Assembly (NCBI GenBank): GCA_947243845.1
Contig: CAMXIF010000013.1
Span: 21,109-85,108, forward strand
Direction of reading: 5' to 3'
Source of the DNA: an uncultured bacterium
GTDB lineage: Bacteria > Bacillota > Clostridia > Lachnospirales > Lachnospiraceae
DNA: 64,000 nucleotides
The notes under the pieces are model-generated. The model saw only the letters and a program-made list of their open reading frames with translations. It was not told where the DNA came from and did not search any database. The translations under genes and the position numbers were made by a program. Below, in pieces: positions 27,598-37,627 of the stretch. Position 1 is the stretch's first letter. Every line of letters begins with the position of its first letter.

Positions 27598-28899
27598 TCA
27601 ATATGTCTTTTTATCAAGTCCCATGCGCACAATGATATCCTGTATCTTATCATAAACCAGCTGTTCATCCATGGTGAGGATCCTGCGTCCCTCCATGGTA
27701 ATCTGGCCATTGATAATGACCGTATCAACTTCAGAACCGTTTGCAGAATAGGACAAACCTGCAATCAGATTATTTCTGGGCGTGAGTGACGGCGTATTGA
27801 GATTGAGAATAGCAAGATCGGCTTTTTTACCAACTTCAATAGAACCAATCTCCTTTTCCAAGCCAAGCGCCCTCGCTCCATTGATGGTGGCAATCCGGAA
27901 TCCCTCCTTAGCGCTGACACACTGAGGCGTCCTGCCTGTTCCCTTGTGAATCAGTGTCAACAGGCTCAGTTCATGGAACATATTCAGGCAGTTATTGCTG
28001 GCTGCACCGTCCGTACCCAGACACACATTCACACCTTTCTCAAGCATCTTCGCCACAGGCGCAAAGCCATTGCCCAGTTTCATGTTGCTGGCCGGATTGG
28101 TCACAACGCTGACATTCTTTCTTTTCAAAATATCAATATCCTCATCCGTCACCTGCACGCAGTGCGCAACAATAGCCGGCACATCAAAAATACCGCATTT
28201 CTCCGCCAGTGCGATCGGCGTGCAGCCATATTTCTCCTGAATCTGGCTGATCTCGCTCTCGCTCTCGGACAGATGTGTATGAATTCCCATATGCTCTTTC
28301 TTGGCTTCCGCTGCCACAATCTTTAAGAATTCATCATCACAAGTATAAGGCGCATGCGGCCCTAACTTAAAAGTCAGCCGGTCACAATCCTTAGCCGCAT
28401 CTCGCTCCTCATAAGCCTGGCGCAGACGCGACTGCCCCGCTTCATCATTACCGCTTCCCACCAGCCCGCGGCAGATCACTGCACGCATACCGGATTCCTT
28501 CACCGCACGCGTAGTCTGATGAATATTCATCTGCATATCGTTAAAACAGGTAGTTCCGCTCTTCATCATCTCGATAATGGCAAGGTTTGCACCCCAATAG
28601 GTATCCTCATCCGTCATCTGCTGCTCAATAGGATCGATCGTTCCAAAGAGCCAATCCATAAAGGACAGATCATCCGCCACATTCCGCATAAATGACATAT
28701 AGGAATGGGTATGGCAGTTAATCAGTCCCGGAATCACCAGTCTGTCTTTGCCGTCAATCACCTTATCTTCCACAAATCCTGCCGGTTTATCCCCGATTGC
28801 TGTGATCCTGTCCCCCTCAATGTAGAGACTCGTCTCCTGAATCACATCTTCTCCCCCCTGTGGAAGCACCGCCAGCGCATCTTTAATCACAATTCCCAT
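27598..28899 (-). CDS. mtaD: 5-methylthioadenosine/S-adenosylhomocysteine deaminase-like amidohydrolase
   Basis: 433 residues of the amidohydrolase superfamily. Metal ligands NCHTHSYMSF, HTHLSESE, IVAHCVQV and LGTDGAASNN are visible, as is the C-terminal strand motif VGKKADLAILN. These are typical of MtaD/DadD, which deaminate adenosine-containing nucleosides such as SAH, 5'-methylthioadenosine or 5'-deoxyadenosine. AGGAGG precedes the ATG. Proximity to ahcY suggests SAH turnover. The precise substrate is not fixed by sequence. Confidence 0.88.
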   Translation of the reverse strand: MGIVIKDALAVLPQGGEDVIQETSLYIEGDRITAIGDKPAGFVEDKVIDGKDRLVIPGLINCHTHSYMSFMRNVADDLSFMDWLFGTIDPIEQQMTDEDTYWGANLAIIEMMKSGTTCFNDMQMNIHQTTRAVKESGMRAVICRGLVGSGNDEAGQSRLRQAYEERDAAKDCDRLTFKLGPHAPYTCDDEFLKIVAAEAKKEHMGIHTHLSESESEISQIQEKYGCTPIALAEKCGIFDVPAIVAHCVQVTDEDIDILKRKNVSVVTNPASNMKLGNGFAPVAKMLEKGVNVCLGTDGAASNNCLNMFHELSLLTLIHKGTGRTPQCVSAKEGFRIATINGARALGLEKEIGSIEVGKKADLAILNLNTPSLTPRNNLIAGLSYSANGSEVDTVIINGQITMEGRRILTMDEQLVYDKIQDIIVRMGLDKKTY

Positions 28900-29008
28900 A
28901 TGAAATCTCCTCCTATTTTCTTTCTCTTACTTTTGATATAATCACTCCGGGCTTTATCCTGTTACGTTGACTTCCATGCATCTTCCTGTCAGATAGCCGC
29001 AATCTGTA

Positions 29009-29968
29009 TTACAGATTCACAACATTTCTGACTTCTCCGTCCAGAAAAGCCTGAATATTTTGCACCACTTCACCCACCAGACGCGTCCTGGCTTCTATGC
29101 TCGCCCAGGACATATGTGGCGTAATGATCAGTTTCGTACTATCTTTGATCTCATACAATGGATTATCTTTTGCCATGGGTTCCTTTTCCAGCACGTCCAG
29201 CCCTGCCGCCGCGATCTGTCCTTCCATCAATGCATCATGCAGATCCTGTGTATTCACCACCGGCCCACGGGCCACATTGATGAGTATCGCCGTCTCTTTC
29301 ATTCTGGAAAAAGCCTCTTTATTGATCAGTCCCCTGGTTCTGTCACTGAGCGGACAATGAAGTGATAAGATATCTGCCTCCTGCAAAAGCGTGTCAAACT
29401 CCACCCGCTGGTACTCTGTACAGCTGCTTTTGCCGGATGCAGAATAGAAGATTACCTTACAGCCAAAGGCTTCCGCCAAAGACGCCACCTTATGGCCAAT
29501 GTTACCCATACCGACTATGCCCCAGGTCTTTCCGTCCAGTTCGGCAAACGGTCTGTCAAAATTAGAAAATCGATCCTGTGCCCCATAGGCCCCGGATTTC
29601 ACATAGTCATCATAAAACGCCAGTTTCTCAGAGAGTGAGAGCGCCAGAAGGAGTGTATGCTGTGCCACCGCCGTTGAACAGTAGTTGACCACATTTGCAA
29701 CCTTAATCCCCCGGCTCTTGCAATATGCCAGATCCACATTGTCATATCCTGTAGCAAACAGGCAGATCAGCTTCACGTGCGCCGCATCTTTTAATGTATT
29801 CTCATTCATCGGCGCTTTATTGGAAATAATAACCTCGGCATCCTTCACCCGCTCTGCCACGGTATCTGCCACGGTGTTTCCGTAGTACGTCACTGTTCCA
29901 AATCTTTCAAAACAGCTCACGTCCACATCTGTTCCCACGCTGTCTCTCTCCAGTACAACCAGTTTCAT
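29009..29968 (-). CDS. D-2-hydroxyacid dehydrogenase
   Basis: 319 residues. NAD motif GIVGMGNIGHKVA, catalytic Arg in NVARGPVVN, Glu in GLDVLEKEP and His in ITPHMSWAS are all present. The sequence pattern is that of the glycerate/hydroxypyruvate reductase branch. It reduces a 2-keto acid to the D-2-hydroxyacid. GGGAGG precedes the ATG at 29968. About 110 bases separate it from the deaminase gene, and a separate transcript is possible. Confidence 0.9.
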   Translation of the reverse strand: MKLVVLERDSVGTDVDVSCFERFGTVTYYGNTVADTVAERVKDAEVIISNKAPMNENTLKDAAHVKLICLFATGYDNVDLAYCKSRGIKVANVVNYCSTAVAQHTLLLALSLSEKLAFYDDYVKSGAYGAQDRFSNFDRPFAELDGKTWGIVGMGNIGHKVASLAEAFGCKVIFYSASGKSSCTEYQRVEFDTLLQEADILSLHCPLSDRTRGLINKEAFSRMKETAILINVARGPVVNTQDLHDALMEGQIAAAGLDVLEKEPMAKDNPLYEIKDSTKLIITPHMSWASIEARTRLVGEVVQNIQAFLDGEVRNVVNL

Positions 29969-30041
29969 GATCTACCTCCCAAATCCTTACTGCTTTAACT
30001 ATATCACAGTGTAGGACGGGATTCAATTTGAAAAAACCAGT

Positions 30042-30851
30042 CTAAAATAATTTCACCATACTCTTCGCCCATGACTTAAAGAAAGACCAATAAGGCGATA
30101 CATGTTCATCAATCAATCGGCAGGCATTCTCATAATCAAAGGGCTGTCTGTTGCTGACCTGCGTATAATTGCCAAACGCCTGCGAGTATCCTAACGCAAT
30201 ATTCCCCCGCGCCACATCACCCACTGCCACCTGTGCTCCATGGGCGGATGCCCCGAAAGCAAACTGCCCGAAGGTCAGCGCCCCCATAGAGAAGATTCCC
30301 ACCGAAATCGCCCCCGCCGTAATAATCCCAATGGCAAAACTCCCGAATGCAAGAATGCCCGCCGCCAGAGTTCCAATCGCAGCCAGTCCCAGGGAAAGCA
30401 GCCCAATCGCAAGTCCCCCCATTGCCACAAAGCCGATAGCCAAAACACCTTCTGCAATATTTCCGATCGCGATCACACCCTTTGCACGATACAGTCCTGT
30501 TCCTGTATGTATATGTACAAGAGGAAGATTCCCTATCATTTTCTTACTCTTATACTCAAAATGAAACCGTCTGAATACATATACGGTATTGTGGCCGGCG
30601 CCGTTTATCATATCTTGCGCCTCTGCCTGCGAATCTCCCCTGTCTAACCCCTCCAGTTCGTCTCGCAGCAGATAATCGGTAGTCACTCCAAATAAATTAC
30701 TGATGGCCACAATCTTATCCAGTTCCGGCACCGACTGTCCGGTTTCCCATTTAGATACCGACTGCCTCGATACGCCAAGGCTGTCTCCAAAACCCTCCTG
30801 TGATAATCCACTCTCCGTCCGCAGCCTGTAAATCTTTTCTCCCAGTGTCAT
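30042..30851 (-). CDS. XRE-family regulator with glycine pentad-repeat C-terminus
   Basis: 269 residues from the ATG at 30851, with AAGGAG seven bases upstream; an ATG at 30869 lacks a spaced site. Residues 1-60 form a Cro/C1-type HTH (LSQEGFGDSLGVSRQSVSKWETG). From about 125 to 221 glycine falls at every fifth residue: 17 in a row without a break, then one extra residue, then three more, in the pattern A-x-G-x-[hydrophobic]. This should form a beta-solenoid or a tightly packed membrane-like barrel. The C-terminal 45 residues are polar. The N-terminal HTH followed by such a repeat is known in Clostridia only as an uncharacterised family, to my knowledge. Confidence 0.85.
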   Translation of the reverse strand: MTLGEKIYRLRTESGLSQEGFGDSLGVSRQSVSKWETGQSVPELDKIVAISNLFGVTTDYLLRDELEGLDRGDSQAEAQDMINGAGHNTVYVFRRFHFEYKSKKMIGNLPLVHIHTGTGLYRAKGVIAIGNIAEGVLAIGFVAMGGLAIGLLSLGLAAIGTLAAGILAFGSFAIGIITAGAISVGIFSMGALTFGQFAFGASAHGAQVAVGDVARGNIALGYSQAFGNYTQVSNRQPFDYENACRLIDEHVSPYWSFFKSWAKSMVKLF

Positions 30852-31005
30852 ATAATGTCTCCTTTTCATCCTTTTCTGTTACCAGGTATAAATCATCCTG
30901 TCAGTATAGCTCTGATGATATTTATCATAAAAAAGCAAACACAATCTGACCAGCAAGTCCGCTTGGAAATTTGTCAACTGTCAGTTGCAACCCTATAATA
31001 CAGCA

Positions 31006-31053
31006 GAAAAAGAAGGAAGTAAAACCCTAACCTTAGAATTTTACTTCCTTCAG
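31006..31053 (-). terminator. terminator after the chemoreceptor
   Basis: GAAGGAAGTAAAA pairs with TTTTACTTCCTTC and is followed on the minus strand by TTTTTC, about 65 bases past the chemoreceptor stop. Confidence 0.9.
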
Positions 31054-31116
31054 AAGAAGAATAATATGAAAAAGATAATACTAAATATTCCCCTTATTGA
31101 ATCACTTCATGTACCA

Positions 31117-33177
31117 TCAATAATTAAACTTATCAATCAGGTTATCTAATTCTTCTGCCAGCTTCTTGTTCTGTCCGGACTGCTGCTGGATCTGATCGGC
31201 AATCAATGCTGTGCTTTCATTCTTCTCAACGATCACACTGATAGCGCTCATGTTCTCATTGGCAATATTATTCACATCCATTACATTATCCGCAATATGT
31301 CTGACAGAAGCCTCCAGCTGTTGAACCGCCTGATCCACTCTGTCAAGCTGTTCCTTAATCTCATTTACAGAAATACTGTACCCGGTAGATTTTTCCGCGA
31401 AATCTTTAAACTGATCTACAACTTCCTTCTCAATGAAGTCAATAATCGTATCAAAACATTGATTAACTACCTTAATACTATCATTTGTCTCATTACAGAT
31501 TGCCTGAATACTGGACGCCGTATTCCGGGAAGTATCAGCCAAGGTTCCAATCTCTCCGGCAACCACCGCAAAGCCCTTTCCTGCCTCTCCGGCCCGTGCA
31601 GCTTCGATGGAAGCATTCAGGGATAACAGGTTCGTCTGTCCTGCAATGTTGAGAATCTCCGATGCCAGTTCATTGACTTTCGTAAGACTGCTGAGACTGC
31701 TGATGGCTTCCTGTACGGAACTCTTCGTCTGAACCAACGTTTCCTGTCCATTCTTGTATGCATAGTCCGCTTTCATCTGCATTTCCTTGGCACTGCCAAT
31801 TACAGAATCACTTGTATGGATAGAATCCGAAATATTATCCAGAATAGAACCAACCACCGAGTTAATACTCTGAATCTCTGTATTTACATTAGATACAACA
31901 TCATTTGTGCTCTCTAATGCAGCAGAAAGTTCTTCCGTTGTCGCTACATTATCCGTAACATCCCCTACCAGTTCGTAAGACGACTGATGCAAATGACCTG
32001 CATTTTCCTCCAGCGTATTACAGCAATCCTTCAATGTACCCGTAATCTCCTGTAAGGACTGTATCAGAACCTCCGTTGCACTTGCAATGTTACCCAGTTC
32101 ATCGCGTCTGCCGCAGTACTTTTTAATCTCAACATTATCCGAAATATCAAAATTCTGTAAGGAGATAAGTCCTCCTTCAATAGATCTCATAGGTTTCAAG
32201 ATCTGCCCCACAATGATGAGGGAAATGATGATCAGTATTAACATGGCAGCAACGCAGAAAACAATCAAAGTAACTTTCATCTGATCTGCGGATGCAAATA
32301 TTTCCTTCTGGTCATCCGACAGCATAAACAGCCAGTTATGGTCTGCCATATAATAATATGTAGAAATATACTTTTCGCCGTTCTGCGAATATTCCGTATA
32401 ATCGCTTTTATCCTCTGTAACGCCCTTTAACTGCTCACAAAGTTTAATGATATAATCTTCCTCAGCAGGTGTTGCAACCTTTTCCGCATCCTCATGGAAG
32501 ATGTACTGCCCGTTTTCCACATTAACCATGCAGTAAGTAGCGTTCTCCATTCCGTCCATGGTCAGGTTGTCGAGAATCTGAATCAATCCTGTGCTAAAAA
32601 TACCGCCGCCTACAAGACCTGCCGGATTACCCTGTTCATCAAAAACTGCCATGTACATGGACACGATCTGCTGGCCGCTGGCAGGTGAGATAATAATACC
32701 TGTATTATACACACCGTTTGCCGCAATCATGGCGTCCTGTAATGCCTTCAGCGGATCTCCCTCTCTAGTGGTAATACCCACTACCTGGGGATTGGTGTGC
32801 GCCAGTACATGCGTATTCCATTCACTGGCATACAAGCCTTCCAGATTCGCAACATCACTTGAAAATTTCTCTGTATAAGCCTGTGCAGCCGCTACGATAT
32901 CCGGGTCCTCAGGATTTAACATGATATCCAAAATCTCTCCGGCCCGGCTGTAAGCGGTAAGGGTTCCTTCCGCCTCCTGCACATAATTCTTTATAATCTG
33001 GCTTCGTTCCTCAACAATCGTCTTCATACTGTTGATCGTGCTGTTCCGAGTGTCTGTCGTGATAGAATAAGTGACCAGAACTGACAAAATTGTCATAACA
33101 ATAATCTGCATGGCCAACATACTGGCTGTAATCTTCTGGCCTAACGAAATTTGTGCTTTCTTTTGCTTTTTCCTCAT
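31117..33177 (-). CDS. methyl-accepting chemotaxis protein with dCache sensor
   Basis: 686 residues from the ATG at 33177, which has GGAGGG upstream; longer starts lack it. Membrane segment near 15-38, an extracytoplasmic dCache-like ligand domain (about 40-325) with LEGLYASEW and GLVGGGIF, second membrane segment (about 330-352), HAMP-like linker, then the cytoplasmic signalling helix hairpin with [20 protein letters not shown] and [13 protein letters not shown]. There is no C-terminal CheR-binding pentapeptide. It acts in the cell membrane, controlling CheA; the ligand is unknown. Its promoter was not recognised. Confidence 0.93.
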   Translation of the reverse strand: MRKKQKKAQISLGQKITASMLAMQIIVMTILSVLVTYSITTDTRNSTINSMKTIVEERSQIIKNYVQEAEGTLTAYSRAGEILDIMLNPEDPDIVAAAQAYTEKFSSDVANLEGLYASEWNTHVLAHTNPQVVGITTREGDPLKALQDAMIAANGVYNTGIIISPASGQQIVSMYMAVFDEQGNPAGLVGGGIFSTGLIQILDNLTMDGMENATYCMVNVENGQYIFHEDAEKVATPAEEDYIIKLCEQLKGVTEDKSDYTEYSQNGEKYISTYYYMADHNWLFMLSDDQKEIFASADQMKVTLIVFCVAAMLILIIISLIIVGQILKPMRSIEGGLISLQNFDISDNVEIKKYCGRRDELGNIASATEVLIQSLQEITGTLKDCCNTLEENAGHLHQSSYELVGDVTDNVATTEELSAALESTNDVVSNVNTEIQSINSVVGSILDNISDSIHTSDSVIGSAKEMQMKADYAYKNGQETLVQTKSSVQEAISSLSSLTKVNELASEILNIAGQTNLLSLNASIEAARAGEAGKGFAVVAGEIGTLADTSRNTASSIQAICNETNDSIKVVNQCFDTIIDFIEKEVVDQFKDFAEKSTGYSISVNEIKEQLDRVDQAVQQLEASVRHIADNVMDVNNIANENMSAISVIVEKNESTALIADQIQQQSGQNKKLAEELDNLIDKFNY

Positions 33178-33411
33178 GGTAAGATTCCCTCCGTCTTTAT
33201 CATTCCTGTCATACAATTCCTCATTGCTTTCCCTATTGATAAAAAACACTATTCACAAATACCACCTTTATGAATAGCGGACCTTTCACCGTCATGCAAA
33301 ATACACTTTTTTGCCAAATTATTCATTTTTTTTGATTGTTTTTACTTCTTTTTTAACATTCATGTTTATCATACACTAAAGTTGGCATTATTACAAGATT
33401 TTTCAGCCAAC

Positions 33412-33477
33412 TAAATACAAATAAAATACAAATACTAAACACAAATAAAATACAAATAGAACACAAATCATCCCACA
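33412..33477. repeat. AT-rich direct repeats in the intergenic region
   Basis: AAATACAAATA/AAACACAAATA-like units repeat five to six times in this 471-base gap (33178-33648) between the chemoreceptor and the small Cys-rich gene. Apart from this tract, the inverted repeat CTATTCA...TGAATAG (about 33249-33280) and the terminator at 33560-33635, I see nothing in the gap. Confidence 0.65.
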
Positions 33478-33559
33478 AATTACTTACATTCTTCGTAAAA
33501 TAAAGTTCCTCTCCTGCAACTCAATTTCGTTCTTTTTGGCATGCTCTCTAAAATAGAGA

Positions 33560-33635
33560 TACAAAAACTGCCAGTCTTCCGGGAAACAAAATTATAATCC
33601 TATTCTCCCTGACAGACCGACAGTTCTTCCTGCTA
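33560..33635 (-). terminator. possible terminator of the small Cys-rich gene
   Basis: On the minus strand AACTGTCGGTC can pair along all eleven positions (two G-U) with GACTGGCAGTT, around a loop of about 38 bases, followed by TTTTTG. The large loop lowers confidence. Confidence 0.5.
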
Positions 33636-33648
33636 TCGTATGATTATT

Positions 33649-33783
33649 TTAATGACAGCCGCCGCAACGGCTGCAGTCCCCTCCGCACTGGATCGACTTC
33701 CCTGCCTTTTTATTTTTGATGATGCTTCTAATTGCAAGAGCAGCCGCAACAGCAACGATCACCAGCACAATCATTGTTCCCAT
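33649..33783 (-). CDS. 44-residue FeoB-associated-type Cys-rich membrane protein
   Basis: ATG at 33783 is preceded by GGAGGT with six-base spacing; stop TAA at 33649-33651. An N-terminal membrane segment (MGTMIVLVIVAAVAAAL-like, ending at Arg19) leads to a basic linker (KNKKAGK) and a C-terminal cysteine cluster C-GGD-C-SR-C-GG-C-H. This matches the architecture of the small FeoB-associated Cys-rich proteins thought to help ferrous iron transport. No feoA or feoB is in this window, so the partner must be elsewhere or absent. Confidence 0.8.
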   Translation of the reverse strand: MGTMIVLVIVAVAAALAIRSIIKNKKAGKSIQCGGDCSRCGGCH

Positions 33784-33837
33784 GATGATACCTCCTCAAT
33801 GCTCTCTTAAAACCTCTTTCATCTGTCCGCTTTCTTT

Positions 33838-34950
33838 CTACTCTGTCGGCGCTTCATATGCTTCCACATCCGCAAGCAGCTGCTCCCAGGCATCTTCATG
33901 TTCCACATAGTAAAGCGGACATAACTTGCCGCCGCAATCATAATGCCGCAGGATATCTTCTGTGGTAAGATCATATTTCTCTAAAAGCCACGCCAGCGTA
34001 TGTAACAAAGTGTCATAAGTCTCCGGCGTAAAAGAACCATCTTCCGCAAGATAGCAGCACTCAATGGAAATCGAGTCCCCGTTTCTGGTCCGCACCGCAT
34101 AAGCCTGCTCCTCAAAGGGAATGCACTGTATAATCTCACCTTCATATCCAATGATCAAATGCGCACTGGCTTCGCGCTCGTGAGTTTGTGCCAGGTTTGC
34201 AAAATAACTGCGATTATTTCGCGCCGATGTTTCGCGATTTGCTGTATAGTGAACGAATACGCTTTTCACCTCATCAAGTTTCGTCCCCGGTCTGGAATAT
34301 TCATTGACCTCCAGATAATCTACCTCTATTGGGGGCGGCGCTATTTTTGTATCGCTCAATTTATCCGACAGGGTACTGACTTGCTCATCTTTCTTTACTT
34401 TCTCACGCATCATGTCCCGATGAATATAACGATACGCTGCCCCGGCTGCCAAGTAAATGAGTATCAGACACAGCACGATAAAAAGCACTGCCATTGCCCG
34501 GCTTAAGAAAATCTTTCTGCGTCTTGCCTTGCGGCGTTTGATGGACTGTACCGGTTTGGGATTGCCGGCCTGGGGATAGTCTACCGGCAATAAAAACTGA
34601 AGTTCTTCTTCACGCCGATGAGATGCTGCCTTACCCCGTTGCGTTCTGGCTGACTGGGATTGTCTTTTCCGGCCGGCATATTCTATCGGGCCGGGCTGTC
34701 TTCCTTGGACAATCGGCCGAATCTCCCGTTCTTGTCCGGGACGTTTGGACTGTCTTTGGGAACCGGATTCCCTGACCGGCCCAGGCCGTCTTCTCTGCCC
34801 TGACTGTCCCACTGGTCTTCTCTGCTGTATCTGAGCCGATGCTCTTGTCTGCCTTGTCCGTGAATCCCGTGCCCTTTCACCCTCCACTTCCCAAAGTTCT
34901 ACCGTTTCCTGCCGTACTCTTCTTCTGTCATCCCTCTGCAACTGCCCCAT
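33838..34950 (-). CDS. membrane-anchored N-acetylmuramoyl-L-alanine amidase (Amidase_2)
   Basis: 370 residues. A long Arg/Gln-rich cytoplasmic tail (1-145) precedes one membrane helix (about 151-175), a short linker and an Amidase_2/PGRP domain. Zinc ligands are His in VFVHYTAN and His plus Cys in LRHYDCGGKLCP; the central SAHLIIGYEGEIIQCIP is typical of the family. It should cut the amide bond between MurNAc and the peptide stem from outside. The highly basic tail, low in complexity, could hold it to DNA, RNA or acidic lipid; unusual for the family. Confidence 0.85.
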   Translation of the reverse strand: MGQLQRDDRRRVRQETVELWEVEGERARDSRTRQTRASAQIQQRRPVGQSGQRRRPGPVRESGSQRQSKRPGQEREIRPIVQGRQPGPIEYAGRKRQSQSARTQRGKAASHRREEELQFLLPVDYPQAGNPKPVQSIKRRKARRRKIFLSRAMAVLFIVLCLILIYLAAGAAYRYIHRDMMREKVKKDEQVSTLSDKLSDTKIAPPPIEVDYLEVNEYSRPGTKLDEVKSVFVHYTANRETSARNNRSYFANLAQTHEREASAHLIIGYEGEIIQCIPFEEQAYAVRTRNGDSISIECCYLAEDGSFTPETYDTLLHTLAWLLEKYDLTTEDILRHYDCGGKLCPLYYVEHEDAWEQLLADVEAYEAPTE

Positions 34951-35174
34951 TTTGCTTCCCCTCTTTGGTAACTTGTCATCCTGCCGCCGGCGTTTATGCG
35001 TCCTGTCATACAGATCCCCATCTTTGCATCTGCCTCCATTATAGCTGGATAATCTTTAAAATATCTCTAAAAACCGGCTGGATGTTTTCTTTTACACATC
35101 TATATTATTAGAGTGGGAAAATTAAAAAAAGGTTACATAATTTCTTAAAATTTTTTTAAAATTATTTCAGGGAC

Positions 35175-37583
35175 TTAATCCTGAGAATGCAGGTACTCCA
35201 CCACAGCGGCATGTAATTCCGAAATCCCCTGATGGAAAAGCTCCTCATTCTCATAATCCGCCTTCAATAAACCGCCAAAAACTTCCTCCATATCTGCCCG
35301 TGTATAACCATGCATTGTGGCTGCCGCATCGCCGCCTGAAGGCTGTCTGACATAAATTGCAACCTCATCCACATTTCCGATGGTATAAAACAACATTGCA
35401 GCATTAAAATACATCATATCCAGATCTTCCTGCGGAATGCTGCTTGTGGTCATCTCATATTCAAACCGGACAGAGTAGGGCTTTTCCAGTGTCTGCAGAG
35501 AAATATCTCCCTTAAAATTAAGGGTTGACGGCACCGGAAGTGCATTGACCAGTCCACTTACCTTTACATTGTCACCCACATAGGGCGTCCTATATTTCGT
35601 CAGGTTATTCAGTAATTCTTCCCGCATCTCCCCATTAAGGCTTAACACGACCACATCCGCCGATGCTCTTTCCAATGCGTCACTGATACTTTCCATCTCC
35701 TGTAAATATCTGTCCTCGACTTTACCGTAATCAGCCTTAATATAGACAAAACATCCTTTATGCGATAATACATCTATATTGACCTCTTTGGCCGGGTAAA
35801 TTGTTGTCGTGGTAATCTCCTCATCGGGCAGATAGTCCACTGTCACCTCCGAATCATCTTCTTCGGCCAGCTCCACCGCCTCCAGACTCTGCCCCTCCTC
35901 AAAGGGCAGGAAAATGGTATAGCTCTCTGTCTCTTCCGGGGCAGGAATCTGGGTTGAACCATTCTCTTCCGGTATAATATACTCCGTTTCCGTATTGCTG
36001 TCTGTTCCCGGCACATAAATATGTTCTGTTTCCGCATTGCTGTCTGTTCCCGGCACATAAATATGTTCTGTTTCCGCACTGCTGTCTGTTCCCGGCACCC
36101 CATCGGCCTCGTATGAATCGTCCTGTATGATAATATCTTCATGCCATAATGCCCCAGCCTCTTTTCCCGATTCCTCTCCCACCGATGAATAGGGCGTATA
36201 AGTGTGTTCCGTCACGCTCACCGGTTCCGGAGAAATCCCCAAATATGCTTTTAATAGATAATTATCCCCGTAATCGCCTATGGGTATGATCTCCCGACCG
36301 TCATCTATCAGCTGTAAAGTATCTTTCAGGCTCATTCTGGCGAATCTGCCTACCTCCCGCCTGGACTCCATATGATAAATGACCACGTCATCCTTTCCAT
36401 CTTCACTCACCTGCCCACAGATACCACGAATGCTCTCCGGCAGGGGAATCTGCATATCCGCTCCCGTTATAGTTTCCATATCCTGTCCAAAGGCCATGAT
36501 TCTGACACTCTCATGGCTCCTGGTAAATGCGAACACAAAGACAGCCGCCATCAACATCACCGTCAAGATTACCGCCGCGCGAAGCACTTTGGGCTTTCCG
36601 GCAATATAGCCAATACGCTCCCTGACACTCTTGCCACTGCCCGTCATGGTAGTCGCATTGCAGAGCAGGTCAAAGACCTTCGCTTTTCTGGTAATGATAG
36701 AAAGCAGTGTCTCCCCATAGGAAATCCTTTCCTCTTCACCCAGAAGTAAAAGCGCCGTTTCATCGCAGGCCAGTTCGCAATCCCGTTTAGACAGGATAGC
36801 CGCCGCCCACACCAGAGGATGAAACCAATATACTGTCACAAGAATCTCCCGCAGCATACCCCAGAAGCTGTCACCATGCTTCCTGTGGCAAAGTTCATGC
36901 GTCAACACATGACACAGCCTGTCAGTATCCTCTGCAATATCCGCTGAGAGATAGACTGCTTCCCGTCCCGGCAGCCCATAGAGGCAGGGCGAGGTCAGAT
37001 CTTCTACGATATAGACAGTAACCCGGTCATACATCCCGGCAATTTTCTGCGGCAGTCTCTGCCGCAGTGCAGATGCCGCTTCCTCTGACAGTTCCATAAT
37101 CCGGCGGCCCCTTTTTAACCTGCGGCCAAAAATCCCATTGGTGACAAGAATCCATGCCGCTACGATAACCATGCCCACTGTCCATATCGTACCCAGCACA
37201 TCCAGCCAGCTGTAACGAAGATGTGCTACCATAAATGCAATGCTTGGACCATCAGACCTGTCCATGGCGTCATCTTTTATATCCTCTCCCGCCAACAGAT
37301 GATAGATGCCGCTTCGGGAATCAATCGTCACCTGAATCGGTTTCTCCATCTGTTCCACCATACGGTCCGTATGGGACTCCAGCAGATGATATCGTTCCAG
37401 CCATTCCGTTATCGGCAGGTTGACCGTTACCTGCACCGGAATGGTAAGTCGAAGCACCACCAGAATCCAGAGCGCATACTGGAACCTGCTTCCTATCTTC
37501 CCTCTGCATATCCGCCGTACCAGCATAATACATATGATCAGGACAGATACTGTGATAATGATTTCTTTCATGTTATAAGCCAT
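35175..37583 (-). CDS. M56 (BlaR1-type) membrane peptidase with 14-residue repeats
   Basis: 802 residues. Zinc motif HELCH, then FHPLVWAAAIL and CELACDETALLLLG, identifies the M56 peptidase inside four membrane helices. The external part starts after a fourth helix (near 340) and holds three copies of a 14-residue unit with core VPGTDSNAETEHIY. There are no penicillin-binding motifs. The C-terminal region has a long acidic linker and a domain of unknown type that ends in helices (LHQGISELHAAVVEYLHSQ). It follows blaI by 44 bases. Likely a sensor that triggers loss of its BlaI repressor by an unknown signal. Confidence 0.83.
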   Translation of the reverse strand: MAYNMKEIIITVSVLIICIMLVRRICRGKIGSRFQYALWILVVLRLTIPVQVTVNLPITEWLERYHLLESHTDRMVEQMEKPIQVTIDSRSGIYHLLAGEDIKDDAMDRSDGPSIAFMVAHLRYSWLDVLGTIWTVGMVIVAAWILVTNGIFGRRLKRGRRIMELSEEAASALRQRLPQKIAGMYDRVTVYIVEDLTSPCLYGLPGREAVYLSADIAEDTDRLCHVLTHELCHRKHGDSFWGMLREILVTVYWFHPLVWAAAILSKRDCELACDETALLLLGEEERISYGETLLSIITRKAKVFDLLCNATTMTGSGKSVRERIGYIAGKPKVLRAAVILTVMLMAAVFVFAFTRSHESVRIMAFGQDMETITGADMQIPLPESIRGICGQVSEDGKDDVVIYHMESRREVGRFARMSLKDTLQLIDDGREIIPIGDYGDNYLLKAYLGISPEPVSVTEHTYTPYSSVGEESGKEAGALWHEDIIIQDDSYEADGVPGTDSSAETEHIYVPGTDSNAETEHIYVPGTDSNTETEYIIPEENGSTQIPAPEETESYTIFLPFEEGQSLEAVELAEEDDSEVTVDYLPDEEITTTTIYPAKEVNIDVLSHKGCFVYIKADYGKVEDRYLQEMESISDALERASADVVVLSLNGEMREELLNNLTKYRTPYVGDNVKVSGLVNALPVPSTLNFKGDISLQTLEKPYSVRFEYEMTTSSIPQEDLDMMYFNAAMLFYTIGNVDEVAIYVRQPSGGDAAATMHGYTRADMEEVFGGLLKADYENEELFHQGISELHAAVVEYLHSQD
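35983..36100. repeat. 42-bp coding tandem repeat, three copies
   Basis: A 42-base unit containing gctgtctgttcccggcac recurs three times in frame inside the second M56 gene. Confidence 0.9.
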
Positions 37584-37627
37584 TACGCTTCATCCTTTCC
37601 ACACTTTACGCATCCAGGCCGTATCCT

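Noticed and set aside
33412..33477. AT-rich repeats as iterons of a replication origin
   Set aside because: They are short and irregular, with no initiator gene or DnaA boxes nearby.
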